DNA of 64,000 nt from Trichobilharzia szidati (lineage: Eukaryota; Platyhelminthes; Trematoda; Strigeidida; Schistosomatidae), in contig OX235279.1 in the NCBI GenBank assembly GCA_944472155.2, forward strand, positions 137,984,920-138,048,919, in the 5' to 3' direction. Numbering within the stretch: the first letter of the stretch is position 1; every line of letters begins with the position of its first letter. The notes beneath the pieces are model-generated. The model ran no database searches, had not been told where the DNA came from, and was given only the letters and a program-made list of their open reading frames with translations. Below are positions 22,646-33,699 of the stretch, in pieces. Position numbers and translations under genes: made by a program.

Positions 22646-24043
22646 AGACTTGCCAAATATCCTATTTAATAACATAATACTTCGATGAGCATATTTCATT
22701 GATGATGACATTATTATTTGCCGGATTCCACTAACTTGTTCAGTCAGCTTTTCAAGGTCATTAGTGCGGTCACACTCCATTCGTAGTTAATGGTGCTTAA
22801 AGTTTAACTTGGCCGAATAGATTACTGTTAACTGTTAGGTTTGTAAGAAATTCATTAATTTCAATGTAGATTTTGGCAACAACCGACATCACTAGTCTTC
22901 TAACTGATATTTCACTGAACTTCAATCTAGTGATAAATGGTTAAGTATTCTCTACGCTATCTAATGCATAAGAGGTTGATCATTGGACGGCAAGTAGATG
23001 CACTTTGCTGATGATTCCCTAGTTAGGATGAAATAGCTACCCAGTATTCCCTGGTTCTCTCACCAGTGTCGATTTATGACGATATCTGCGTTTAATTTAA
23101 AGTTAACCAAGTAAATAAAGTAATAATTCTCAATAAGAATCTATGAGTGTACAAAATTAAGTTGTTTGTCGTTGTTCAACTTTTCGCCAAGCGAAATTTC
23201 CTGTTGAGATTGAATGTAACCTCTCTTTAATTAGTAATTGGATCATAGTAAATACGTATATAATATTTTTATGTGATCAGCACTACACCGTCTGTTAATT
23301 AACAAAGTAAACAATAAAGTAAGTGTAGTATAAATGGAAATAGTTATCGATTTACTGGTTATTCCAGTCAAATTCAGACACTGTGGTTGAGATCAAGTGA
23401 CGCAACAATAATCTTAACTCCACACATTCACCTTATAAAAATATTAATGTGTGTTTGACTTTCCATTAAGCTCTAAGCATCAGTCACATAATCTATCCTA
23501 CACCCAATGTGTTACTCTTCACCAAAATGAAGATTTCTAGATATGACGTGTATTTTGTGAAGACCGGAGTCTAAATGATGTATATATTTACGTGCTAACG
23601 ACACATTCTCACCTATTAATCTCTCACAAAAATGAAATAGGTGATTCTCACTGCAGACTAGACAATAATACACTTTGGTGTTATTTGATGTGTAGTGACT
23701 ATGAGCAGAATGCTGCATGCACATTCATTCCTGTTTCGGACTCATCAACAGGACATACACTTGCAATCTCAAGTGAGTGACACTGCCCCCATTGAGATTC
23801 GAAATGAGTATCCTGGATTCGACTGCCAGTCACTATCCACCAAATAACGTTAATGCGCATCCACAGACATCGTCGAATATGACATGTTAACAGGAGGGGA
23901 ACATTTCGGTTCAATCAATCGACGGGGACAACAAAATTGGGTTAAACAACTTAGTCACACACTTTACTCAACAAACTTTTATTTCCAAACTAACAATCAT
24001 GTAAAAATATAGAAGGAAACGAAACTTTGCATAAACTTAGGGC
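22646..24043. other. Intergenic, nothing recognised
   Basis: Small frames on both strands at 23512-23914 overlap one another and show no motif. Confidence 0.4.
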
Positions 24044-24257
24044 AATATGAAGGCATTCCGGGGTTCGATCCCCGGTTGACGCACTCCTTTACCTCGCTAA
24101 GCCAGAAATAAAGCTGGTGAAGAGGAAAGGTTGGGCATGAGGCTAGCAACCCCATCCTGTTAAATAAGCCCTGCTAAAGAAACTTCAAGCCACTAGCTTG
24201 AAGCCCTATGTTCCACTGGGGAACGTGAAGGAAATTTTTAAAAAAATATGAAGGCAT
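24044..24257 (+). mobile_element. tRNA-headed SINE (type A), 5'-truncated, with target duplication
   Basis: 'aatatgaaggcat' is present at 24044-24056 and 24245-24257, flanking a 188-bp insertion. The insertion begins inside the tRNA-like head at the B box ('tccggggttcgatccccgg'), continues with 'ttgacgcactcctttacctc', 'gctaagccagaaataaagct', 'gaggaaaggttgggcatgag', 'gctagcaaccccatcctgtt', 'gcttgaagccctatgttcca' and ends in an A/T-rich tail. Compared with 25560-25787 the first 45 or so bases are missing, which is the 5' truncation expected of LINE-driven retroposition. The exact duplication shows it is fairly young. Confidence 0.9.
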
Positions 24258-24800
24258 CGTAAAACAAGACCTTGGTGACAAGGTTTTCAAAGTAACTAAA
24301 TCGATTCAGATTAAAACACCTTGCGAGATTTACACGTTCACCTTGTAACATAAATCAAATGGAATTTTACCTAAAATGGTACTAAGGCAAATATCTTTTT
24401 AGGAAAGTTGTTATTCAGGGTAATGTTAAGACGAATACGAAACTAAATTAAGAACAATACATAGCATGATCTTCTGGAAATGATGACGAATGTTTTTCGA
24501 ATGAAAATGAGAAAATAATTATTCCGAATAGGGGCTTGTACTTTCGTGATATATAGTAAACTACTACCAATTAAAAAAGATAAATTACTACATAATTACT
24601 TATTTTTTACTTCTGCAACGTGTTTGCAAAATTTATCCGAAAAGATATCACAGTAAAGTTATATCAGTTCTTCCAAAAAGAAGCTTGGTAGCTTTTAAAC
24701 TGGTAGGTAAATTTTTGACAAGATCACATCGTAACCTGAAGACCGTGAATTCTATCGCTGGTGATGTGGAGCGGCTGAAATGTATTTGTTTATTATTTTA
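24258..24800. other. Intergenic, nothing recognised
   Basis: No motif-bearing frame or shared repeat seen. Confidence 0.4.
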
Positions 24801-25025
24801 TCCTTAGCTTTTCCGGTGGAAACTAGGGCTTTAACGTACAGCTGTGAAGTGTCGGTAGCAGTTTCTTTACAGGATGGGATTACAGCCTCACGTCCAGCCT
24901 TCCCTTGCTAACGGGTTTACTACAGGCTAAGCGAGATTAAGGAATGCGCCGGCCAGGAATCAAATCCCGGGTCACTTGGCTTAGTTGGCCAGAGTTCTAA
25001 CACAGAGCTACCAACGTACAGGATC
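24801..25025 (-). mobile_element. tRNA-headed SINE (type A), diverged
   Basis: Minus strand has a tRNA-like head (A-box-like 'gttggtagctctgtgttaga', B-box 'ccgggatttgattcc'), 'gcgcattccttaatctcgct', 'taagcctgtagtaaacccgt', 'ggctggacgtgaggctgtaa', and a tail 'aaagccctagtttccacc'. All parts of the type A SINE are present and full length, but each is more diverged than at 25560-25787. Confidence 0.8.
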
Positions 25026-25546
25026 GAAATGACTATGCGAATAATAGCCAATTCGACTAGCTTTGAGTAGCTCCTATATAATTATTGTCACTGCTGGTCA
25101 CCAATTATTTCATCGATAAAGACTAGTCATAAATTTATCAGGTTGATTCATTTCTTTTAAAGAAAGAATTATTGTTTAGAAACTTTTTGGAAAACTCCTT
25201 TTTAAAAATGTAATGAAATACAAAATATACCTTTTTAAAGCCAACAAAGACTAAGTTACCTCTGATGAATTGAGAAAGTTTTAACCCTTATCTTCTATAT
25301 CATTAGTGATTTCAAAGTTCAGTAGAACAGTGAAGTTATAGGTCAATAATTAATCAATATGTCCTAACCAACATAAGGTCAAATTTATTTTTAGACAAGC
25401 GCTCAAGATGCGGATGTAGGTCTTACGAGGAGTTAACTGTGATCTAGAAAACTCATGATTGAGTTGTGTTTTTTTTGTATATTGTGTTAGGCAGGTTAGC
25501 AATCATGATGAGAATGAGCTACTTAAAGTTTGTATATTCTCTGTTT
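25026..25546. other. Intergenic, nothing recognised
   Basis: No motif-bearing frame or shared repeat seen. Confidence 0.4.
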
Positions 25547-25800
25547 CCTCATACGTATTTTTTTCCTTCACGTTCCCCAGTGGGACATAGGGCTTCAAGC
25601 TAGTGACTTGAAATTTCTGCAGCAGTGTTTCTTTTTACAGGATGGGGATGCTAGCCTCATGCCCAACCTTTCCTCTTCACTAGCATTATTTCTGGCTTAG
25701 CGAGGTAAAGGAGTGCGTCGGCCGGGGATCGAACCCCGGACCATGTTCATGGTTGGCGAGCGTCCTAACCGCTATGCCGCTGACGCACCTCATGCGTATT
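25547..25800 (-). mobile_element. tRNA-headed SINE (type A), full length, with target duplication
   Basis: Duplicated target 'cctcatacgtatt' (25547-25559) and 'cctcatgcgtatt' (25788-25800, one mismatch) flank a 228-bp minus-strand insertion. Its head starts 'tgcgtcagcggcatagcggt' with A box TAGCGGTTAGGACGC and ends with B-box stem CCGGGGTTCGATCCCCGG; the outer GCGTCAG/CCGACGC pair as an acceptor-like stem. The anticodon arm is not convincing, so it is a tRNA-derived promoter, not a tRNA gene. The body continues 'actcctttacctcgctaagc', 'gaggaaaggttgggcatgag', and the 3' tail reads 'cttgaagccctatgtcccac' then 'ggggaacgtgaaggaaaa'. This is the best copy of the family in the window. Confidence 0.92.
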
Positions 25801-26049
25801 AATAGTCTAATATCTAAGGCTATTAATTTCAGCCTACTGAATTCTTTTTGTAACAGCCGTTAAATGTTCCAGTGTTCAGTTTATGAAGTATATTATCATT
25901 TAGGGAACCATTAAAAACCAGACAACTCTTGTCAGTTGTAACACTGTAGACCAGGATCTTCAGCATTACTCACCCGTGATTCTATCAAACATCGAATTCA
26001 ACCCTTAAACATTACTCCACTGAAAATTGATGATTGATTAAACTCTTAA

Positions 26050-26260
26050 TGATAACTCCTTCCAGTGGGGTCCACCATGCCCAGTGTGTTGATATATATA
26101 TTCTCCGACGCAATTGGAGAGAAGTCAGAGAAATTCGAACGCGTGATCTGTTGAGTTCATAATTAATGGCTGAGTGATAATGTGACAGCCGGGAATCTAC
26201 TTTAGTTGTGGTTATGTGTGCATATTACTGTTGAAGAGTCCTAAAACCAGAAAGAACCAA
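26050..26260 (+). repeat. Possible Sm-alpha-like retroposon relic
   Basis: Begins 'tggggtccaccatgcccagt' and 'gtgttgatatatatattctc', paralleling the start of the minus-strand copy at 21241-21530, then 'gaaattcgaacgcgtgatct', 'taatggctgagtgataatgt', and near 26231 'ctgttgaagagtcctaaaac', a decayed hammerhead-like core. Only the order and scattered identity support it. Confidence 0.45.
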
Positions 26261-26684
26261 TATCCAATATTGCCTGATTTACAGTAGTTATCTAAATGAT
26301 GCTCCGCTTCTTTACGAAACCAATCTTCAAACTGTGTAATTCTTATTTTGAAAGACGACTTCACGTCATACTATGAAGTTAGATGCACAGGTGAACAGAT
26401 GCACTTTATGTCACAGAATAGTGAATACTGTAGTGATTTGTAACCCGATTTGGAATAGTTCCCATGAGGTGTACGCAAAGTTACTCAATTCATTATTAGA
26501 TTTTGTGTACTAAACAAATACACAAATCTTTAATTACTGCCTTTACATTAAATGAGTTCTGTAGTATTCACATAACTGTCATTTTTACCAAGATTGTAGA
26601 TCAATAGACCAAACAAATAAAATTAACATTTACAAAAAAATAGTTGTATATTAGTTTCCTTTGTAAAAATAAAGTAGCTATATT

Positions 26685-26986
26685 TCGCATATATATATAT
26701 AATATACTCTTTAGATCGATTATTACTTAAACCCTCTTACATTATCTATCACATTCTCAAAATTCCATACTATTTTAAGATAGACACAATCTTATTGACT
26801 CACTTATTTATGTAATCTAGTAGGTGCGTAGGTGTTGGTAAGTGAAGTTGTGCTTAAGAGACAGCAGCTGATTCATCTGTGATTATTATTTATTTCTCAA
26901 AAATCGATATTGATCTCACTGCCTTCTTTATGCACGCTTAGTATATATATATATATGTATATATTATATAATATATATATATATAT

Positions 26987-27032
<46 letters not shown>
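26685..27032. repeat. TA microsatellite cluster
   Basis: TA/AT dinucleotide runs at about 26690-26704 and 26941-27031, the second broken by single changes. The sequence between holds no recognised feature. Confidence 0.85.
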
Positions 27033-27034
<2 letters not shown>

Positions 27035-27329
27035 GGATAACTTAAATACAGATGAAGACATTTAAACATCTATAAAACACAAAATAATCGAGCAAAGAAC
27101 ATCCTTTTCGATAAATTCCTCTTCTGGCTCTACAATTATATATATATGTTTATAAACCATAGAATTTTCTAGAATAGTAGTCAATAACAATATTAGTGGT
27201 TTTTGAATAATATCGATCTGTAAAGTAAGATCAATGGAATTACAGTTCATTAAAGATGCCTAAATTATAACAATAAAAAAGATGTAGTAGCAAATAGGAT
27301 ATCACCTAAAATTAAGAAAACTCCACAAA

Positions 27330-27850
27330 AATTGAGGATCATTCAAATCTAGATGGCCAAGGTGAGGATAATGTCTGAACTAGCTTCTTTTGGACGCATA
27401 AGTTAGGCTTGTTAATATGGATCCCAACAGCCTCAGCAATATATAGTAGTCAAAGTCTTAAGGCAAAATTGAGATTCGTTGGTATGCGGTAAATGACCCT
27501 GAAAGCATGGTTAACATCAATCAATCTTGTGTTCTGTATCTACAAGATGAGACAGAATAGCGCTGTGAATAGATTTTGTTTGTCCTTTGCTTAACCACAC
27601 ACGGTGATGTTCGGAAATTCGACGATAAACACGCCTACTTGTACGGCCTATGTAACTGACTCCACTGCAGCAGTTACATTGGTAGATACACATGGAAGAG
27701 GCGAAATTAGGCAGTTTGTCTTTTACTCCCGAACGCAAGAGAGGAGTGGTTTTGAAGACATAGTGTAATTTTTTGGAAGAGATTATCTGCGATAACTATC
27801 GATTGACAAATGTATTATTGATATAAGTATCGATTGACAGACTGGAGATG
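27330..27850 (-). mobile_element. Penelope-like element, GIY-YIG-type C-terminal fragment
   Basis: The minus frame reads LHYVFKTTPLLRSGVKDKLP, NFASSMCIYQCNCCSGVSYI, GRTSRRVYRRISEHHRVWLS, SAILSHLVDTEHKIDINHA and then RIPTNL.., GCWDPY, a layout typical of the nuclease domain and C-terminus of Penelope-like proteins (Cys pair, YIGRT, EHH, HL.DT.H). It belongs to a different subfamily from the copy at 15485-17340 and to the same one as 12500-12750. It has no RT part. Confidence 0.75.
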
Positions 27851-28079
27851 ACGACTGAAGCTGAAATGGAAATCTGCATAGCTGCAGAGTTCACATTACC
27901 AGTCAAGCGCTCTACCTACTGAGATTCAAGTCATCTACTGTTATATTAGTATCAGTCTCCTTAACCAAGCTTATCTGAGACATATTTGCATAATACTGTG
28001 TACTGCTGATTGATTGAGATTAATAGTTTGTACAGGGCTCATATCAACCAGTACTGCCACCTAGTCAGACAGAAGTGAA

Positions 28080-28400
28080 TTAAACACTGAACGTTTAAAG
28101 CCGAGCTTGTCAGCGGTGTACCCTATTTCACTCAACCTAGACAGCCGAATCAATTCAAACCACTCGATTTCCGGCTAGCTAATAGGGCGAAATGATAATC
28201 TTATAAAAGCAAATTCTCAATTTGCAAATTAATTTGCGACTCACACAATTCAAGGTGAAATTTCCTTTTGGAATCTGATTCGACTGTCTGAGCTGAGTCA
28301 ATCCGGGTACACCATTGATGAACTCGGCGCTGAACGAGCGAAACAGCTGCCTACAGTGTCTGGATCACCTTGATTTCGTTAGTAAGCCCCAATGGTTGGC
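28080..28400. mobile_element. Inverted pair of Sm-alpha-like retroposon relics
   Basis: The plus-strand copy (about 28225-28400) contains 'ctgagctgagtcaatccggg', 'tacaccat' and at 28315-28344 TTGATGA, stem CTCG, an 8-nt loop, CGAG, then GAAACAGC: a hammerhead layout with the first core base changed. The minus-strand copy (28200-28080) contains 'ctgtctaggttgagtgaaat', 'agggtacaccgctgacaagc' and 'tcggctttaaacg', the same block with a more decayed core. The two point in opposite directions with about 100 bp between equivalent points. Confidence 0.6.
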
Positions 28401-28989
28401 ATGGTTGGTATACAGTTATTCATCTCATTCAATCAATAGTATGTAGTTTTATGCAAATATGCTTGCTTTTTCTTGATTGGTGTTTTTGGTGTCAAGCAGA
28501 TTACATATAGCGATGATCTGAATAATTTCGGTTACTGTGGTGAAAATTTCACTCTTCGAACTGCGTCAGTTGTTCACCATTCATATGCAGATTGAGCATT
28601 TGATTCACCCTAGACAGTCTTAGCAACTATTGACAACTTGCTACCTATCCTCGTAATTCTAATTTTAGTATGTTGACAATGAACAGGAGGAAACTAAACA
28701 AAGTAGCTGGTGCGGTGACATTAATAGGGACAGTTATGTATCGTCCATTCATGAGACAAGATGATATAACCTTTGATTGCTGTAGCGTAATAAAGACTTA
28801 TTTAACTGATTGGTCTCACAGATGAGCCACTCGATATCATTTCGGTAGACTTCTATAAATATTAGATGTCAATTCGGTATATTTAGGATCACGTTTATCA
28901 GAAATTGGCTCTGAAAAATTCTCATCCAAGACAACTTGAACTGCTCCCTTAACTGAATCTAAATTGCTAAAGTGACCGATTTGTGATTT

Positions 28990-29175
28990 TTTTGAAAAAA
29001 ATATAGAGTTTTTAGAGGTTGCAGGTATCGACGTTCGCGAGTTGTACGGATTATACTAACGCAAGATCTTATACCAACAACTTCTATAGTGTTCGTTCTT
29101 CGAGTACCAAATGGTAAAGCAAAAGACCAGATTTTGTCGTCCAAAGTACGTATTATATTTCGGGACAAAATCGAG
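28990..29175 (+). repeat. Repeat shared with 63590-63670, possible Mutator-like N-terminal piece
   Basis: Plus-strand words 'ttttagaggttgcaggtatc', 'gacgttcgcgagttgtacgg', 'tatactaacgcaagatct' recur with changes at 63600-63665. The plus reading LEVAGIDVRELYG then, one frame over, TNARSYTN parallels LEVDGTDFRELYGVY and TNARSNTN at the second site, which lies just upstream of a Mutator-like transposase fragment. The minus strand is also open for 69 codons, so the coding strand is not certain. Confidence 0.45.
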
Positions 29176-29509
29176 GGTAGAGGTGAATGCTTAGCTAGCT
29201 AGTAATCGTGCACCCACGTGACACGACGGAGTAGCAAATGGCGGGGCTGCTTGACCGGAAGCCTTCAGCTAAACAAGTCGACTTAAACAGTGAGGGTCAG
29301 CATCCAATGTTGAATGATGATTGCTGTGGTCAATAATTTTGGGAAATTATTTACCGCTACAAGTTCATGCCTAAACTTTTTCATCATTAGGATTCTCTGA
29401 CCGAGCAAATGTTCTGTTTACATAGATTATTTTGCTAACTAATGAAATAAAGTCATCGATTACAACCTTCTATACGTGAAAAAGCATTTCTAACAGGCTT
29501 CAGACTCTT

Positions 29510-29875
29510 ATTAACAACTGACTTAGCGTTATTCTCAAAATGGCCAGATTGAACTAGCGACAAAAACCTCTGGGTACAAATCAATTAAGGACTTATAGCT
29601 CAATAAATATATGGAAGACAATGGAGATAGATCAGATACACGCTAATGAGGATATGGGTAAAATCATACGCCATGCCCTCAAATGGAACCCGATGAGCTG
29701 GGCGTTCAAGGCTGACTTGGAGAAGATCGTGTGAGGAAGAGATGAGTAGTCATCGGATCAGATGAAGAGCATTACAGAGAACAGGACACAATGGAGACGT
29801 GCTGTTGAAGTCCAATGCTCCCTACTCGAAACCCAAGGGAATAATAATATGACAATAGTAAAATGTGGTGTGTCA
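29510..29875 (+). mobile_element. RTE-type non-LTR retrotransposon, 3' end, decayed
   Basis: Plus frames give 'ALKWNPMSWAFKADLEKIV' and, towards the end, ENRTQWRRAVEVQCSLLE; the nucleotide tail 'cgtgctgttgaagtccaatg' and 'ctccctactcgaaacccaag' then 'ggaataataatatgac' matches the RTE end at 8040-8097. Strongly diverged and 5'-truncated. Confidence 0.75.
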
Positions 29876-31294
29876 TTCATTATTGAGAAATCATGAATGG
29901 TAAGGAAAAAACTTAGACTAGTCGGTAAATATCAGCACGAAGATGGCAATGCATTCAGTTCTTTTTGTAAATAATTTGATGGCATCTTCAAAGTATCAGA
30001 ATGACTAACTTTTTGTCTATCTTTGCAAACATTGTAATTTTTTTCCTGATGACTGATTTTACCGAATACGAAGTGCTCAATCTGTGATGACAAGTCAATT
30101 CCCATTAGGGATGCTTCAACGATGCTTTAGTTAGTTAGTGTGGTAATAAGCTGCAGAATCGACGTGCGTCTCATCCCTTTACAGCTCGTCAACTGTGTCC
30201 ACCAAAGGAGAAAATTAACAACTATGTGTTGTCTTAAGAAACGATTCGCTCAGTAAGGAGCGAAAAACAACCTCACAGCTGGATTGACCTACTTTAGTGC
30301 ATCTTTTACTTGAGTTCAATTCTTTTATTTAGCCTCATAACTTTTGAAGGTATGCGCTTACAAACAACAGGTTTATCTTCAAATTTTTTAAAGCAAATCA
30401 CATTTTTTTCCTCTTGTGTTAACCGACAAAATTTCGAAGATACGCACCTTCAAGTGGTCACTTGTTGATAATATCACATTTCTGTGCAGTCCTATGCTCC
30501 AAAAAAATTTTTGAATATAGTGCGAAAAGTGTCTCTATTAGCCCATTTTTGTCTATTGTTAAACAAATGCTGCTGAGTTCTACATGCAAATCAATACATG
30601 ATTATTCACAGTCTAATTAAATAACATGCATGTGTTTTAAGTATATCAATAGTGAAATTAGTTTAAGCACCATGCAGTTGACAATAACCATTGAGGGAAA
30701 TGTAGTCATATAATTTCGTTCAGTAGCACATCTTGTTGAAATTGATTACTGTGACGTCAACAGAGGATAAAATTATATTGTTTAAGCACCTTTTAGGGTA
30801 ATTTAAGAGCTTCCTCAGATAAAATCTAATCTCCGTTTCTTTCCAACGGAAAACAGAACAAAATGGTGGAATATGAAGTAACAAAAGAGAGGAAAATAAA
30901 TATAACTTGTTGATACTTGGTTTTTAAGTCTTCATTTAAGTTGGAAATACTTTTTAGATCTTAATAAATGAAAAAATTACGCGAGAACTGTTGCAATTAG
31001 AATATTGGAAGTTAATCAAGAGATAGGCGTTTCTTCAACTCACTACTTGAATTTGTTACAATTACCTACCTGGTTGAATACATATCAGTAATGCTTAAAC
31101 TCACCTTCATCTCTCCGATACTTCCAACTACTTTACTGACTATCAAATCGAAATACTCTACAATTAAGTCAGTAGAAACATAACTATAATTAATTGATGT
31201 TTACTGATTGGCCAAACGAAGGAAATCACGAGTTATTAAATAATAACCAAAGTCCAATAATTCAGTCTGTAATGTCTGAAATAATAATTCACTG
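29876..31294. other. Intergenic, nothing recognised
   Basis: AT-rich, no motif-bearing frame or shared repeat seen. Confidence 0.4.
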
Positions 31295-32445
31295 AACAAT
31301 TATTATAATTATTCCCATGGGTTCTGATTGCAGAATAGGACTTCATTAGCACATCTGTATGTTGTCCTATTCCTTGCAGTCCTCTGTAGCTGGCCCTATG
31401 AATGCCCGTAAGTCTTCATCTTCTCCTCCATTTCACCCTCAGACGCCCAACTGGTCGTTTCTCACTCGATTTCCAGTCGAGCTATTTCCAGTCTGGCAGG
31501 CGATGTCACTTGATGGTCTTAACACCGTGAGTTTGACCTATTCCCATTTCTAACGGCATATTTCTTGAGTAATATAGTTGTAGATCGGTTCGTCCCCACA
31601 GTTTCTTACTGCTAATTCCTTCTGGCCATCTCATCTATAATGTGGAGTCAGCTGTTAATAAAAGTTTGCAACCTGTTGGAAATGCTTTGGCTGAAGCATA
31701 TATCGAAGAAATGACTTAACATTTGTATTGAAAATTCTAATCCTGTACTTTATGTTGAGTGCAGAAGATTTCCAAAGTGAATTCAGGTTGATGAAGGTGC
31801 ATCTTGCCTTTCCGATTCCGGCTAGCTTTGACATCTTTATCAGTTCTCCTTGTAGTTGAAACAATGCTGGCAGCCTAGATAAGTGAATGCAGGAGGTTAC
31901 TTCTGTAAATTCTACCCTTTGATGGTACTGCTTGTTGTTGTGGCTTGGTTATCTTTATCACTCACATCTTCTCTATGTTTACCTGGAGTCCTTCCTGTCT
32001 TTGTTGCCAGCCTCTTCAGCCAGTTTTTTGGTTTTTCCTGCAAGTCTTCGAGTTTGTGTGACATTAAACATAAATCATCTGCGAAATCCAGGTCTTCTTG
32101 AGTCTTATTATCAGTGGTTCAGTGTATTCCTGTCTCCTCGCTCCCCACAGTCTGACGTTTAATCCAGTCCCCTGCAACTAGGAATATCATCGGTGATATT
32201 AGTCAGCCTTGTATTACTCCTGTATATACTTCATAGTCATCGTTGACTGTTCCGTTGTGGATCACTTGACATTTGGCATCTTCATATAATGAGGTTGATA
32301 AAGATTTGAGGCATTCCAATGTTGAAGTAGTTTCCAAATTACTTCTCGGTCAACCCTATCGAAAACCTTTTGGAAGTCGATGCAGAGGTTTGACTGCCAT
32401 TGTATGCTCTGTCCGATAACGATGAGTAGAGTTGAAATTTGATAT
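31295..32445 (-). mobile_element. RTE-type non-LTR retrotransposon, 3' half, decayed
   Basis: Minus strand, from 32445: SIQWQSNLCIDFQKVFDRVD, REVIWKLLQHWN (RT box A region), then by nucleotide similarity to 4900-5400 the blocks for VRQG.LLSP and the DW region ('ttgcaggggactggattaaa'), the coding block KARCTFINLNSLWKSSALNI, KYRIRIFNTNVKSFL, then QRLQTFINS-like and the 3' end near 31310 ('gcactatagt'-poor, 'aatgaagtcctattctgcaa'). Same family as 4120-5540 but older, with many frame breaks. Confidence 0.8.
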
Positions 32446-32562
32446 GCACACGATTTACTATTCCTGAATGAATTAATAGGCATTATCTTTCATATTTTGA
32501 AATACTAACATTTATTGCTCAGAGTAACTTAAGAATGTTTATTCGCGACTTGAAATCATAAC

Positions 32563-32776
32563 CCTGTGCATCGGTGGCACAGTGGTTAGGACTCTCGCCG
32601 ACCATGCACATGGTCCGGGGTTTGATCCCCTGCCGACGCACACCCGATATCTATGGTCGGCCTGCGAAATTTGGGCTACCGATATCCATGCTGAAAATTC
32701 CATACTTGTACTGAAAATACTGTGTGGCATCAAGCTGTAATCAATATATATATATATATATATATACATATATATG
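32563..32776 (+). mobile_element. tRNA-headed SINE, type B body
   Basis: Head 'tcggtggcacagtggttagg' and 'actctcgccgaccatgcaca', B box 'ccggggtttgatcccctg', then 'ccgacgcacacccgatatct', 'atggtcggcctgcgaaattt', 'gggctaccgatatccatgct', 'gaaaattccatacttgtact', 'gcatcaagctgtaatcaata' and a TA-repeat tail (about 32745-32776). The head is nearly the type A head but the body is unrelated and matches 62341-62524. No clear target duplication. Confidence 0.85.
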
Positions 32777-33690
32777 CTAACTTTCTTTATTCAAAAAATG
32801 AAAGTACTCCTTTTTTATTGTGTCACTTATTCATGCATACATAATGTCCAAAAAACTTTTAATTTCTGAATTCTGGCTCTAAATCTGAAATACGAATACA
32901 CACTGCAAAGAAATTACAAAAGAAAAGGAGAACAACGCAACTAATTATTCGCACAGTACACAGTTCCAGGTGAAGTTCCACTTGTTCCCTTCAGATGTCA
33001 ACAACAGTAAAATCATGATATATGACGTACTTTTAACCATAAATGATATCATGAAGACAAGAAAAATATACAGCCCGACAAATAATACTCGTGGTGCTTG
33101 TGAGCAACATCAGTAGTACCTTGATATCCAAATATACATGACACATCATCCTTTCGCATACTACATATTCCCTCCGTTATTTTGACATACGTCACACAGA
33201 GCACAACTCAGAGACTTTACCAGCAAGTTATTCACTGCACGAAAACATTTTTACAAGCATCCATATGGTAATAAACGTGTTCACATAGTCAAATTTACAC
33301 TTATCGAAATCTGCCAAGCAAGTATGCAATGTTATCACTAAGCTGCAGAACATTTTCACACATTGAAGTCTATTATAACATGATACAACCGCCTTTTTCG
33401 TCCTACTTCATAAATACTGTTTTCCAAACAAAAAAGATTGAAACTCATGCTGAAATTAATTATAATTGTATTTCAGTAGTTTGCACACAGCGATATGTTT
33501 TTCCTTCTGGTAAATTACTGCCCATGATAACACCAACTGTTGGAATTGTTTTTAAATTTAAAAAAACGATTGCAATTATAATCAATTTGATTTATTCCAC
33601 AATGCATAAACTTTTTACTGACATTAACTCTTAGTGAAGCTATAAAACATTGTGAGACCCTGGATTCCAAGTGAGTCATCCAATTTTATC
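32777..33690. other. Intergenic, nothing recognised
   Basis: A 101-codon plus-strand frame at 33329-33634 has an unbiased, AT-driven composition and no motif; I do not call it a gene. Confidence 0.45.
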
Positions 33691-33699
33691 AGTTTATTA

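Noticed and set aside
25717..25787. Candidate tRNA gene
   Set aside because: A and B boxes and an acceptor-like stem are present, but the anticodon arm does not fold and the sequence continues into a SINE body; the unit has target duplications.
26941..27031. Regular repeats as a possible CRISPR or satellite array
   Set aside because: Simple TA dinucleotide microsatellite with no spacer structure; CRISPR is not expected in this genome.
33329..33634. 101-codon plus-strand frame
   Set aside because: Composition follows AT-rich background, no motif, no splice or repeat context.
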